Notes: generated from the sequence alone by a model not told the origin. A stretch of DNA of 22,799 nt from CF-72 sp051006215 (GCA_051006215.1 JBPCIO010000064.1:1-22799), one strand, 5' to 3'; numbered from the stretch's first letter, positions 7,914 through 15,491 are shown. Made by a program: numbers and translations.

Positions 7914-9536
7914 GTGGTAGTGGATCTTCGCCGGCGCGAATTCTTGAGGCACTTGAGCCGCTGGGCGGTACTTGGCGGACCGAGCCTCCTCATCGCCTGC
8001 CAGGCAGCCAATCAAGCAACCGCCACGCCGACGATCGTGCCGGCCCTGCCGACGTCCTCTCCGGGTGCCAAGCCAGCAATTGCACCGGTGGCGTCGGTCG
8101 CCCCGGCGACGGTTGGTGCCTCGCCAGCTGCGGGGGCGGTTTCCCCGTCGGCGGTAGCATTGACGTCGCCTTCACCTGCGTCAGGTGCTGCCGTGCTGGC
8201 CTCAGCCTCCCCGTCGCCCGGCGCAGCTGCTTCGGCCTCGCCTGCACCCCGGGCAGCTGGCTCGGCGCCTGCCAAAGCCATGTACCAGATGGATGCGCAG
8301 CACACTGGCCGCAGCCCGTTTGCCGGCCCGCGGCAGGCCAGAGTGGCGCGCACGTTCGACACCAGCCTGCCGGAGTACCGACCCCAGGATCCACTGGTGC
8401 CACCCGCCGATATCCAGAGCTCGAGCGTGGTCGGGGCCGACGGCACCATTTACATCGGCAACCTTCCGGGTTATTTGTTTGCCTTGCGTGATAGCTCGAG
8501 CGCTAGCGACAAGCTCGATCTCGCCTGGAAGTTCCGCCCGCCGAATGGATCGTCGCTGCATGCCACTCCGGCTCTCGCCTCAGATGGCACGGTGTACATA
8601 CCGTTCACGACCGGCCCCGCGGCGTCCGCGAAAACCACCCTGTTCGCCTTGCGCGGGCCCACCAGTGGCCAGGACCCGCAAATTGTGTGGCAGGCCGACT
8701 TGGGTGCGGGCGTGGTACCGGCTGAAACCAGCCCGACGCTCGGACCAGATGGCACCATTTACATCGTCACGGCGACCGGAGTTCTGTCGGCGGTCGGAGC
8801 AGACGGCAAACTAAAGTGGACTGCCCAGACTGCGACTGGAACGGCCCAGTTTGGCCAGGCCGTAAAGGTTGCCCCGGCCCTCGGGCCCGATGGAACCGTC
8901 TACACGACGACGCTCACGGGCAAGCTGTGGGCTGTCGGGCCACCGTCCGGAACGGGCGACCAGGGCAGAATCAAGTGGAGCTTCGACTTCGCCGAACATC
9001 TGGGACCGACCGAGCTGGTCTCTGCGCCAGTGACCGCGCCGCCGAACCGCGGCCAAGACGGGATAGGTAGCGCAGCCTCGGCCACGATCGGCCCGGACGG
9101 GACCATCTATGTCGGCGCCAACAACAGCAACGTGTACGCGGTCGACCCTGGTGGCGAGCAGAAGTGGCTCTATGAAGCCGAGCGCGAGCTGGCGGGTATC
9201 TGGACGACGGGCGCCCTCAGCCCGGACAGCAGCACCCTGTATATCGCAGCCAACAAGGGCGGCGTGTACGCGCTCAATACCAGCGATGGGACGCTGAAGT
9301 GGCAGTACCCGATCTTTGCGTCTGTCTATAGCTCCCCAGTGCTTGACATCCAGGGCACGCTGTATATCGGAAGCACGGCCGGCCACGTGTTCGCGATCGA
9401 TACCGCGCGCGCCGAACGCGTGTTCGACTATGACGCCCACACGCCGGTCTGGACGGCGCCGTCCATTCGGCCCGACCGAACGCTCGTGGTGGGTGACCGG
9501 GCCGGCCACATACTCGTCCTCGGCGACCAGGCCTGA
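7914..9536 (+). CDS. Tat-exported lipoprotein with eight-bladed PQQ-like beta-propeller
   Basis: The 540-residue product starts with RRREFLRHLSR, a twin-arginine pattern, followed by a hydrophobic stretch and a lipobox LLIAC (Cys29), so it should be a folded, lipid-anchored extracytoplasmic protein. Residues 30 to about 120 are an Ala/Pro/Ser/Val-rich linker. From about 122 the sequence MYQMDAQHTGRSPF opens a propeller with eight repeats, each carrying a DGTIYIG-type strand followed by LFAL/VYAV/VFAI (for example DGTIYVGANNSNVYAVDPGG and QGTLYIGSTAGHVFAID). These resemble BamB/PQQ-dehydrogenase blades, but no PQQ or catalytic ligands can be assigned, so a binding or scaffold role is more likely than an enzyme. 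Two starts compete: GTG 7914 (6 nt after TAGACT, leaderless) and GTG 7920 (6 nt after GGAAGG). It diverges from the molybdopterin gene, and a functional link is only inferred. Confidence 0.85.
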   Translation: MVVDLRRREFLRHLSRWAVLGGPSLLIACQAANQATATPTIVPALPTSSPGAKPAIAPVASVAPATVGASPAAGAVSPSAVALTSPSPASGAAVLASASPSPGAAASASPAPRAAGSAPAKAMYQMDAQHTGRSPFAGPRQARVARTFDTSLPEYRPQDPLVPPADIQSSSVVGADGTIYIGNLPGYLFALRDSSSASDKLDLAWKFRPPNGSSLHATPALASDGTVYIPFTTGPAASAKTTLFALRGPTSGQDPQIVWQADLGAGVVPAETSPTLGPDGTIYIVTATGVLSAVGADGKLKWTAQTATGTAQFGQAVKVAPALGPDGTVYTTTLTGKLWAVGPPSGTGDQGRIKWSFDFAEHLGPTELVSAPVTAPPNRGQDGIGSAASATIGPDGTIYVGANNSNVYAVDPGGEQKWLYEAERELAGIWTTGALSPDSSTLYIAANKGGVYALNTSDGTLKWQYPIFASVYSSPVLDIQGTLYIGSTAGHVFAIDTARAERVFDYDAHTPVWTAPSIRPDRTLVVGDRAGHILVLGDQA

Positions 9537-9562
9537 GGCCATCGACCGGCCTGCCCGGCAGC

Positions 9563-9773
9563 CTCAGTCGTTCGACTCGATACGGAGCTGGGTGAGCACG
9601 GCCTGGTTTTGATCTCCGCCCACGAATATGCCAACACTTCCCCGCTGTAGCACTGTGTCCGTCTGGGTGGCCACCTGTGTTCCGTTCACGGAGAGAGTGA
9701 GTTGCTGGCCTGAGGTTCTGACCGACAGACTGTTGTCGGCCGCGCCGGGGCGGACTGCGGCGGAGGCCGTCCA
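9563..9773 (-). pseudogene. Truncated tandem copy of the 3' end of the downstream 770-residue gene
   Basis: On the minus strand this segment encodes about 70 residues ending in IESND and a stop, almost identical to the C-terminus of the neighbouring large gene (9782-12094). I count about nine to ten base differences over 211 bp, roughly 95% identity, with no indel and the reading frame and stop intact. Five amino-acid changes result (Asn/Ser, Glu/Gln, Val/Ile, His/Gln, Phe/Leu). It has no start codon of its own. The period of 218 bp is not a multiple of three and the parent gene's TGA precedes it, so it cannot be translated as an extension. It is a relic of a tandem duplication. Confidence 0.85.
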
Positions 9774-9991
9774 CCCGCAGCTCAGTCGTTCGACTCGATA
9801 CGGAACTGGGTGAGCACGGCGTGGTTTTGATCTCCGCCCACGAAAACGCCAACACTCCCCCGCTGTAGCACTGTGTCCGTCTGGGTGGCCACCTGTGTTC
9901 CATTCACGGAGAGAGTGAGCTGCTCGCCTGAGGTTCTGACCGACAGATTGTTGTCGGCCGCGCCGGGGCGGACTGCGGCGGAGGCCGTCCA
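9563..9991. repeat. Direct tandem duplication, two 211-bp copies with period 218
   Basis: Copy 1 is 9563-9773 and copy 2 is 9781-9991. Both begin CTCAGTCGTTCGACTCGATA and end GGAGGCCGTCCA. A 7-bp non-repeated joint lies between them. Copy 2 is the real end of the minus-strand gene. About 5% divergence indicates that the duplication is not brand new and has escaped deletion. Confidence 0.95.
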
Positions 9992-12094
9992 GCCGAGGAT
10001 CTCGTCCCAGCGGTCCTGTTCTCGGCGCCAGATGCCGACCTGGCCAAGGTCTCCGACCTCCAGGACGTAATACCTGCCGCCCTGGTTGAGTCCGTCGCGG
10101 GGCGGGGGGCCCAGGTCCCGCACGATGATCCCGTAGCCACCTCCGTCCGGGCCCCCGGTCTTGTGGAAGGTGGCCGATACTTGAACGTCGCGCAACTGCT
10201 GTTCCGTCGGCAGCAGACCCACGGCCGCAAAGCGTTGAGACTGGCGCGCAAACACGTGATAGCCATCCTCTGCCAACCAGGCCGTCGAACTGGGATCGGA
10301 GGGCCAGCCGGTTAGCCCGGGCCGGGGCACGACGTCGATCAGCACTCGACCCCCACCCCCGGCCGGCGACGGCTGGGCCGTTGGGGCCGGTGGGCTGGTG
10401 CCAACAACCGAAACTCCGGCCACGCTTGGGACGTTGCTGCCGGCTAGTTCGGGCGGACCTGGCTGCGGCGTAGCGCCCACTGGCACAGCGCTCGCGGTCG
10501 CGCCAGACGGAGGATCGGCAGGGCGAAGCGTGGCACCAGCAGCCACAGGGGTCACGCTGGCTACTGCCGGCGGCGGCAGCTCAACAGCCGCCGCGGCAGC
10601 ATTAGCGGCAGCAATGGTTGGGCGAGCTTGTCCTTCAGCTGAGGGCACACTCGGTGTCAGGGCGACCGCGCTCACTACACTGTCAGCCACGCCCGGAGCG
10701 CCCGGACTGGCGGTGTCGCTCGGCACCCCACTCGTGGCACTGATCGGTTCAACGCTGGTTTGGAGTTCGGCCGTGGCTACGGGCAGGGCGGCCTGGGCAA
10801 CCGTTACCGCGACCGGCGCAGCCTGAACGGTTGGCCGTTCGGCGGCCACGGGTCTCGCCTGCAGCGTAGGCACAGGTTGGTCCCTGGTCCCGCTCACGCC
10901 GCCGGGATCGGTCGGCTCGGTCACGCTGGCGTACCACACCCCGATGGCAAACACTGCCACTCCCACGGCCACGACTACGGCCTGAACGGCAGTCCATGCA
11001 CGCGGCGCGCGGCGCCGACGAATTCTGGTGCGGCCTGCTCGGGTGGAGTCGGCCACCATCGCTGGCTGCGAGACTGCATCTGGCAACGAAGCCGAGCGGG
11101 GGTCGGCTGTCCCGGCTTCCGAGCGCAGCGCGGGCGCTGTCGCACGTGGAAGCCGCAGCCAGCCCGGCCAACGCGCGGCCCGGGCGGTGCTGGCGCGGGG
11201 TACTCGGATGCCCAGGCGCGGCGCTCCCCACCTCAGCCACCTCAGCCGGGGGACGCGTAACGAAAATTGGCGCCGGGCGAGCCGCAGCCTGGGCGGCCGC
11301 GGCGAGGGGACACCCCTCGGCGGTCGCCCGCGAGAGCCAGACCCAAGCCGCGGCAATCGGAAATGCAACGTAAGCCGGGGCTTTTGACGCAAACGAAACG
11401 CGGGCCGCGGCACGCGGAAGCCAAGGTGGAGCCGCGGAGCTTGGAACCGAAAGCCAGGCTGTACGCGGAACTTCGGAAGGCGCAAGGCTTGCGGCCACCG
11501 CATCCCTGCTGAGGCGCGGGGCTGGGATGGTAGGGCGGTTGCACCAGCATCTTCAGCCAGCACCGGCTGCAGGCTGATTTCGGCGTTCAGCGGCAAGTCG
11601 CCGCGGGCTTTGCGCTCGCCGAGCACGCGCGACGACAGCCTCGCGAGCGTCACGGGGTCCACGCCCGGCGCGTCGACAGCAACCTGCAGCACCACCAACG
11701 GCTCGGTGCCTGGTTGGTGCTGGATAGCGTCGACTTCGACCCACCGCGGCGGCTTGCCGTCCTCAGCGAGGGCTTTGGCCAGGGCCAAGGCGTAGCGCGC
11801 TACCTGTGTCGCGTCGCTGACTGGGCGCTGCGACTGCGCGGCGTCGGTTGCCGCAACGTGACGTAACGAAAAGCGGACGGAGATGAGCGGGTAGTGCGGA
11901 CCGACGCGTGCGTGGGCCTGGGCCCAGCCGGTGTGTACGTGCCGGGCAAGGGATGCCGTCTCGACATCCAGAGGGGCACGTCCGTCCGCGGTCGAACCGT
12001 CAGTCACCGAGAACTCTGCCCAGGTCGGGAGCGACGACTGCGAGCACGTTCGGGAGGCAGCCGGCTGGGTAGCGATAGCCGCAAGTCTCGGCAC
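9782..12094 (-). CDS. Large single-pass membrane protein with basic Arg/Pro/Leu region and jelly-roll-like ectodomain
   Basis: I do not recognise this 770-residue product as a named family. Four regions can be seen. Residues about 30-185 form a mixed, soluble-looking domain (with VARYALALAKALAEDG). Residues about 190-340 are extremely basic and repetitive, with runs such as PGFRFQAPRLHLGFRVPRP and RLARRQFSLRVPRLRWLRW. One hydrophobic segment follows at about 366-391 (AWTAVQAVVVAVGVAVFAIG) after an RIRRRR stop-transfer cluster, so the basic part should be cytoplasmic. A long Ala/Pro/Val-rich linker (about 392-590) leads to a C-terminal domain (about 600-770) with GGYGIIVRD and LTLSVNGTQVA strands that resemble LamG/DUF1080-type jelly rolls, which often bind glycans. 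The start GTG 12094 is uncertain: it lacks a ribosome binding site, and a G6 tract just upstream separates it by one base from an ATG that would otherwise be in frame. Confidence 0.72.
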   Translation of the reverse strand: MPRLAAIATQPAASRTCSQSSLPTWAEFSVTDGSTADGRAPLDVETASLARHVHTGWAQAHARVGPHYPLISVRFSLRHVAATDAAQSQRPVSDATQVARYALALAKALAEDGKPPRWVEVDAIQHQPGTEPLVVLQVAVDAPGVDPVTLARLSSRVLGERKARGDLPLNAEISLQPVLAEDAGATALPSQPRASAGMRWPQALRLPKFRVQPGFRFQAPRLHLGFRVPRPAFRLRQKPRLTLHFRLPRLGSGSRGRPPRGVPSPRPPRLRLARRQFSLRVPRLRWLRWGAPRLGIRVPRASTARAARWPGWLRLPRATAPALRSEAGTADPRSASLPDAVSQPAMVADSTRAGRTRIRRRRAPRAWTAVQAVVVAVGVAVFAIGVWYASVTEPTDPGGVSGTRDQPVPTLQARPVAAERPTVQAAPVAVTVAQAALPVATAELQTSVEPISATSGVPSDTASPGAPGVADSVVSAVALTPSVPSAEGQARPTIAAANAAAAAVELPPPAVASVTPVAAGATLRPADPPSGATASAVPVGATPQPGPPELAGSNVPSVAGVSVVGTSPPAPTAQPSPAGGGGRVLIDVVPRPGLTGWPSDPSSTAWLAEDGYHVFARQSQRFAAVGLLPTEQQLRDVQVSATFHKTGGPDGGGYGIIVRDLGPPPRDGLNQGGRYYVLEVGDLGQVGIWRREQDRWDEILGWTASAAVRPGAADNNLSVRTSGEQLTLSVNGTQVATQTDTVLQRGSVGVFVGGDQNHAVLTQFRIESND

Positions 12095-12724
12095 CAGGCG
12101 TAGCGTGGTCGGGTTGGGGGGTGCGGGCTCGGGCGGCGCGCATGGCTGGTAAGGCTTTGTACTCCAAGCCGGCCGAGTGAGGTGGAAACAGGTGCGGTGC
12201 CGCCACCGCGGCGGCCCACGCCGTGAGCCCCTGCCCCGACCAGCTTGACAGCCTATTTGGTAGATCTAATCACACTTATGACTGACAAGATTTGTGGAGG
12301 AACACGCTTCGCGCAGGGCAAGCGCGCCGGCCCGCCAGTAGACGCCGTCGAGCTAGCTGAGCGACTGGATCGCCACCCACAGACTGATTCAGACTGATTC
12401 CGTTCCGGGTGCGGGCCCTTAATCTGCTCACGTGGCGCGCGGGATTTAAAACGGCTCTCCACGAACGCCCGGAGCGCGCCGCCGTAGCTCGTTCGCGGCC
12501 GCCACGCTGATCGGTTGTCGCGCCAGTTTCGCCGGCCACAAGGACGCTGGCTACGCCCGCTGACCGACGCGCTGCGCGCATGACACCGATTTCTCTGTCC
12601 ATCACCGCAGCCGCATTGCTGGATCGCCGGCTCGGTGTCGACCGGCCGCGTATACGTTCCTGCTCGAGCGGCGAGAAACCCAGCCGTACGGAAGCTGAGC
12701 CGTCTGCGACGTACGCGGCGACGG
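12095..12724. other. Gene-poor gap between the large membrane protein gene and mazF
   Basis: No convincing coding sequence lies in these 630 bp; the open frames have atypical composition and no family signature. It is slightly richer in A and T around 12245-12300. A perfect TTGACA is at 12245-12250, but no good -10 follows at the normal distance (TAATCA at 12267 is poor). A 6-bp hairpin GCGGTG/CACCGC occurs at about 12192-12207 without a T-run. A 10-bp tandem repeat sits at 12380-12399. The stretch may be decayed sequence flanking the toxin-antitoxin/recombinase segment. Confidence 0.4.
12380..12399. repeat. Perfect 10-bp tandem repeat
   Basis: CAGACTGATT occurs twice in a row without mismatch. 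It could be a slipped-strand duplication or a pair of protein half-sites. No further copies are seen in the gap. Confidence 0.7.
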
Positions 12725-13066
12725 TCAGGGGGCGAAGAGCGCCGCCAGCACCTCGAGCACATGCTGCGCCGTCGGCTCGTCCAGGCTTCCCAGCCGACGC
12801 ACGAGCCGCGTCTTGTCGATTGTGCGAATCTGGTCCAAGACCACTTGGCCCGCCGTGTCGCTGAAGGTCACAGCAACACGTGAGGGATAGACACCCCCTT
12901 GTGTGGTCATGGGCGCGATGATCACCGTACGCAGGTGATGGTTCATCTCGTCGGGCGAGATCACCAGGCACGGCCGTGTCTTGCGGATCTCGCTGCCCTG
13001 CGTCGGATTCAAACGCACCAGGTAAACCTCGAAGCGGAAGACGGCCTGGCCTACAGGGCGGGCCAC
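12725..13066 (-). CDS. mazF: MazF/PemK-type toxin (endoribonuclease)
   Basis: The product (113 residues from GTG 13066) has the compact MazF/PemK layout: FEVYLVRLNPTQGSEIRKTRPCLVIS at the N-terminus, then VIIAPMTTQ, and a C-terminal VVLDQIRTIDKTRLV helix region. The conserved RPCLVIS and APMTT strands and the QIRTIDK stretch carry the family's catalytic and RNA-binding positions. Such toxins cut mRNA in the cytoplasm when the labile antitoxin is lost. GTG 13066 is preferred over GTG 13072 because AGGAG ends 5 nt before it. The gene overlaps the 3' end of mazE by 16 bp, implying translational coupling. It appears intact. The cleavage sequence cannot be predicted. Confidence 0.92.
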   Translation of the reverse strand: MARPVGQAVFRFEVYLVRLNPTQGSEIRKTRPCLVISPDEMNHHLRTVIIAPMTTQGGVYPSRVAVTFSDTAGQVVLDQIRTIDKTRLVRRLGSLDEPTAQHVLEVLAALFAP

Positions 13067-13314
13067 TCCCACTCCTGCTCGTCCCAGTCGGCGCCAAGGG
13101 GCGCCTCGGCATCCAGGAGCGTGTCGTCTCCCAGCTCGGCCATGGTGCGGAAGGCCTCCTCCCAGCCTGCCCGTGGCGCGGGTACCGGGCGAACCACCAG
13201 CAGACCATCTTCAACCGACAGGTCCACGGTTGCGCCGAGCCGGCACTCTTCGAGCACCGACTTGGGCAGACGAATTCCCCGCGAGTTGCCAATACGAATG
13301 ATCCGCGCCTGCAT
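13051..13314 (-). CDS. mazE: MazE-type antitoxin, SpoVT-AbrB DNA-binding fold
   Basis: The 87-residue product begins MQARIIRIGNSRGIRLPKSVLEEC, a textbook SpoVT-AbrB swapped-hairpin DNA-binding domain (about 1-45), followed by an acidic C-terminal tail rich in Glu/Asp and Trp (DWDEQEWEWPAL) of the kind that wraps over and blocks the toxin. The Shine-Dalgarno AAGGGG lies 7 nt before the ATG. It is the first gene of the mazEF operon; the toxin gene starts inside its last codons. A pair of palindromes 27-46 bp upstream of its start probably is its own operator. It is intact. Confidence 0.93.
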   Translation of the reverse strand: MQARIIRIGNSRGIRLPKSVLEECRLGATVDLSVEDGLLVVRPVPAPRAGWEEAFRTMAELGDDTLLDAEAPLGADWDEQEWEWPAL

Positions 13315-13338
13315 GCCGATCCCCTTCTGCCGTGCCAG

Positions 13339-13360
13339 AGTGTAGCTACATTGTAATTAC
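13339..13360 (-). promoter_or_regulatory. mazEF operator/promoter: two palindromes one helical turn apart
   Basis: TGTAGCTACA (13341-13350) is a perfect 10-bp palindrome and GTAATTAC (13353-13360) a perfect 8-bp one; their centres are 11 bp apart, so bound dimers would sit on the same DNA face. On the minus strand TACACT overlaps the first palindrome and TACAAT the second; both are -10 candidates for mazE, so occupancy would block transcription. A 7-bp inverted repeat, CGTGCCA at 13331 and TGGCACG at 13373, encloses the pair. This fits autoregulation by MazE or MazEF. Confidence 0.6.
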
Positions 13361-13425
13361 GAGGCGGGATAGTGGCACGTGCCCGGGAGCGAATTATGTT
13401 CCGTCAAGTCTAGGACGGTCCGTAT

Positions 13426-14568
13426 TTGGTTGGCCTCTGTGACGTGGAATCGGGCGGCCCCCAGCTCTGTCGCAACCTAGCATGTTGGACGGTGCACAAC
13501 CAGCGCATCGGCTTCGACGTGTTCAAAGACCAGTTCCTGGCTTCGCTTGGCGGCAAGTCACCCAAGACCTTCACCACCTACCAGACCGGCCTGGCGCGGT
13601 TCCGCGCGTTTCTCGAAGCCAGGGGTCAGCTGGCCGACTGGCAGCCAGAGGCCGTCAGCCCGACGCTGCTCGAAGAATTCTATGCCTGGCTGGTGCGCCG
13701 CCACGGCCGCGAGCATCGCGCCACCATCACCACCTACCTGTCTGGTGCGCGCGCATTCGTCCGCTTTCTGGCGAGGCGCGCGCTACTGCCCGCCGGAGTG
13801 ACGTACGAGCAGATGCGCGAAAACGCAAGCCAGGTCATGAGCCGCGGAACTTACAAGGCGCCGCGTATCGACCGCCGCCTGCCGACGCTGGTGACGTACG
13901 TGGCGTCTCTGCCGCTGCCGCCGCCGACCGAACGGCGTGGGGTGCGTCGGCTCGAGCTGTTGCGGGACCAGGCGCTCATGCTGACCCTGTTCTGCACTGG
14001 CATGCGCCGCGAAGAGGTGGCTCGGCTGGACCGATTTGACGTCGAGGACGGCTGGGACGACGATGCGCTGATCACGGGTAAGGGCGAAAAGGAGCGGGTT
14101 GTGTTTTTCGACGCCCAGACCAAGACCGCCATCCAGGCCTATCTGGCCGCCCGCGCGGACACCCACGCCCCGCTTTTTCTACGCCACGACAACCGCCGCG
14201 GCCGGTCGGCTGGCCACGGCGGCGAGCACTGGCGGTTGTCGGCACAATCAGTGTGGGCCATCGTCAAGCGCTATGCCCGCCTGGTGGGAGTCCCGGCCAC
14301 GACCCACCACTTCCGGCATTCGAAGGCCAGCGTGCTCCTCAATCGCGGCGCCAGCCTGTCTGAGGTCCAGGACATCCTCGGCCACGCCTCGCCCGAGACC
14401 ACCAAGCGCATCTATGCCCACTATCAGACCCAACACCTGCGGGATGCGTTTGATCGGTACAGCGCGACAGCCGAAGAGCTCGTTGCCGAGCTCCCCGCCA
14501 GGCGCTCTGTTCACCCGGTCGTTCTTAGCCCGGCTAGCGCGAATGCAGCCGGGCAACCAGACGCGTGA
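13426..14568 (+). CDS. Tyrosine recombinase / integrase
   Basis: The product (380 residues from TTG 13426) has a SAM-like core-binding domain (about 30-125, SPKTFTTYQTGLARFRAFLE) and a complete catalytic domain. Active-site residues, numbered from this start, are Arg194 (TGMRREE), Lys219 (GKGEKER), His295 and Arg297 (HHFRHSK), His320 (LGHAS) and the nucleophile Tyr330 (IYAHY). It is therefore probably active and resembles XerC/D-like and small mobile-element recombinases. The TTG is 7 nt after AGGACGG; GTG 13492 and GTG 13519 are alternatives that drop an unconserved N-terminal tail. It diverges from mazEF and lies upstream of smpB-ssrA, which fits a resident element or relic. No attachment-site repeat was found by eye, so the true substrate is unknown. 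Confidence 0.9.
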   Translation: MVGLCDVESGGPQLCRNLACWTVHNQRIGFDVFKDQFLASLGGKSPKTFTTYQTGLARFRAFLEARGQLADWQPEAVSPTLLEEFYAWLVRRHGREHRATITTYLSGARAFVRFLARRALLPAGVTYEQMRENASQVMSRGTYKAPRIDRRLPTLVTYVASLPLPPPTERRGVRRLELLRDQALMLTLFCTGMRREEVARLDRFDVEDGWDDDALITGKGEKERVVFFDAQTKTAIQAYLAARADTHAPLFLRHDNRRGRSAGHGGEHWRLSAQSVWAIVKRYARLVGVPATTHHFRHSKASVLLNRGASLSEVQDILGHASPETTKRIYAHYQTQHLRDAFDRYSATAEELVAELPARRSVHPVVLSPASANAAGQPDA

Positions 14569-14928
14569 TAAGTGATTTGGCCGCGCTGGGCCCGCGCAAT
14601 TTAGCCGACCGGCCGGCCGACTCCCGAGCCTGAGGCACGTCCGTCCAAGCTGGATGTGGCGAGTGCCAGGTCTTGGGAAAAGCTGTGGTGCGGCTCTTCT
14701 TCTATCCGTGTCAACCGCTGCGCTCAGCGCCCGGCTTGGGTACAGTTGTGGCTTCGCCCATGCCACCCTTGCTGTGCGCTCGGATCACGCTTATGGCCGC
14801 TGCTCGCCTGCTGGTGGCGGTGCTGATCGGCGAAAAGCGCTTTGGCAAAGGCAGGTTCCAGCTGGTGCCTGCGCCTGGTGTAGCACCGCTCGATGCCGCG
14901 GTCCGGCACCTCCAACCGCGAGCCGCAC
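14569..14928. other. Gene-poor gap between the recombinase and smpB
   Basis: I see no convincing gene in these 360 bp. The 87-codon frame at 14673-14936 has no family signature and runs into smpB in another frame. GC-rich palindromic runs (GGCCGGCC near 14611, GGGCCC near 14589) are present but lack T-runs. No clear promoter or ribosome binding site for smpB could be identified. Confidence 0.35.
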
Positions 14929-15441
14929 ATGGCTAAGGCCGCGAAACCAATGGCTCCGCAGGCGCCTGCAAAAGCCAGCTCGGCTATGGAGCGCACGCTC
15001 GCCAGCAATCGGCAGGCCTATCACGACTACCACATCCTCGAGACAGTCGAGGCTGGTCTGGCCCTGCAAGGGACTGAGGTCAAGTCCATCCGTTCGGGCA
15101 ACGTCAATCTTCGGGACGCGTATGCCCGCGCGGACAAAGGCGAGATCTGGCTGTGGAATGCGCACATTGCGCTTTTCGAGCAAGGCAATCGCTGGAACCA
15201 CGAGCCGCGGCGTCCGCGCAGACTTCTGCTGCATACGCGCGAGATTGGTCGCCTGGCATCCAAGGCGAACGTGGGTGGCAATACGCTCGTGCCGCTGCGA
15301 CTGTACGACAAGAATGGCAAGGTGAAGCTAGAGCTCGCTCTGGCCAAAGGCAAGCGCCAGTACGACAAACGCGACGCGATCGCCGAGCGAGACGCCAAGC
15401 GCGAGATTGAGCGGACGATCAAGGAAGCCTACGGGCGTTGA
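14929..15441 (+). CDS. smpB: SsrA-binding protein SmpB
   Basis: The product (170 residues from ATG 14929) shows the SmpB core: NRQAYHDYHILETVEAGLALQGTEVKSIRSGNVNLRDAYARAD, then NRWNHEPRRPRRLLLH and, near the end, the basic tail KGKRQYDKRDAIAERDAKREIE. SmpB binds the tRNA-like part of tmRNA and takes the anticodon-side role in the ribosomal A site during trans-translation. ATG 14929 (MAKAAKP) gives a lysine/alanine-rich N-terminus typical of the family; ATG 14893 would add 12 unconserved residues. The gene is 99 bp upstream of ssrA, its RNA partner, in the same orientation. It is intact and the assignment is secure. Confidence 0.96.
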   Translation: MAKAAKPMAPQAPAKASSAMERTLASNRQAYHDYHILETVEAGLALQGTEVKSIRSGNVNLRDAYARADKGEIWLWNAHIALFEQGNRWNHEPRRPRRLLLHTREIGRLASKANVGGNTLVPLRLYDKNGKVKLELALAKGKRQYDKRDAIAERDAKREIERTIKEAYGR

Positions 15442-15485
15442 GCGACAGGGATCGGCCAAAGGGGTTCCGTCAAGCGTGCATCAGC

Positions 15486-15491
15486 TATACT
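15486..15491 (+). promoter_or_regulatory. Candidate -10 element of ssrA
   Basis: TATACT is the best -10 match in the smpB-ssrA gap. It would place the transcript start about 42 nt before the mature 5' end, leaving a leader for RNase P to remove. No good -35 hexamer is seen at 16-18 nt upstream. Confidence 0.5.

Noticed and set aside
10398..10826. Plus-strand Ala/Thr-rich 142-codon frame
   Set aside because: Mirror of the Ala/Pro/Val linker of the minus-strand gene; no independent start signal.
11028..11512. Several plus-strand frames over the basic-repeat region of the large membrane protein
   Set aside because: They are low-complexity shadows of the Arg/Pro repeats; the minus-strand frame is continuous through all of them.
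12278..12397. 39-codon plus-strand frame after the TTGACA
   Set aside because: No ribosome binding site, no homology that I can recognise, and the -10 spacing is poor; insufficient to call a gene.
12276..13292. 338-codon minus-strand open frame covering mazEF and the gap
   Set aside because: It reads mazEF in the wrong frame; MazE and MazF signatures and their ribosome binding sites are in the other frames.
14673..14936. 87-codon frame just upstream of smpB
   Set aside because: No domain signature and it overlaps the smpB start in another frame.
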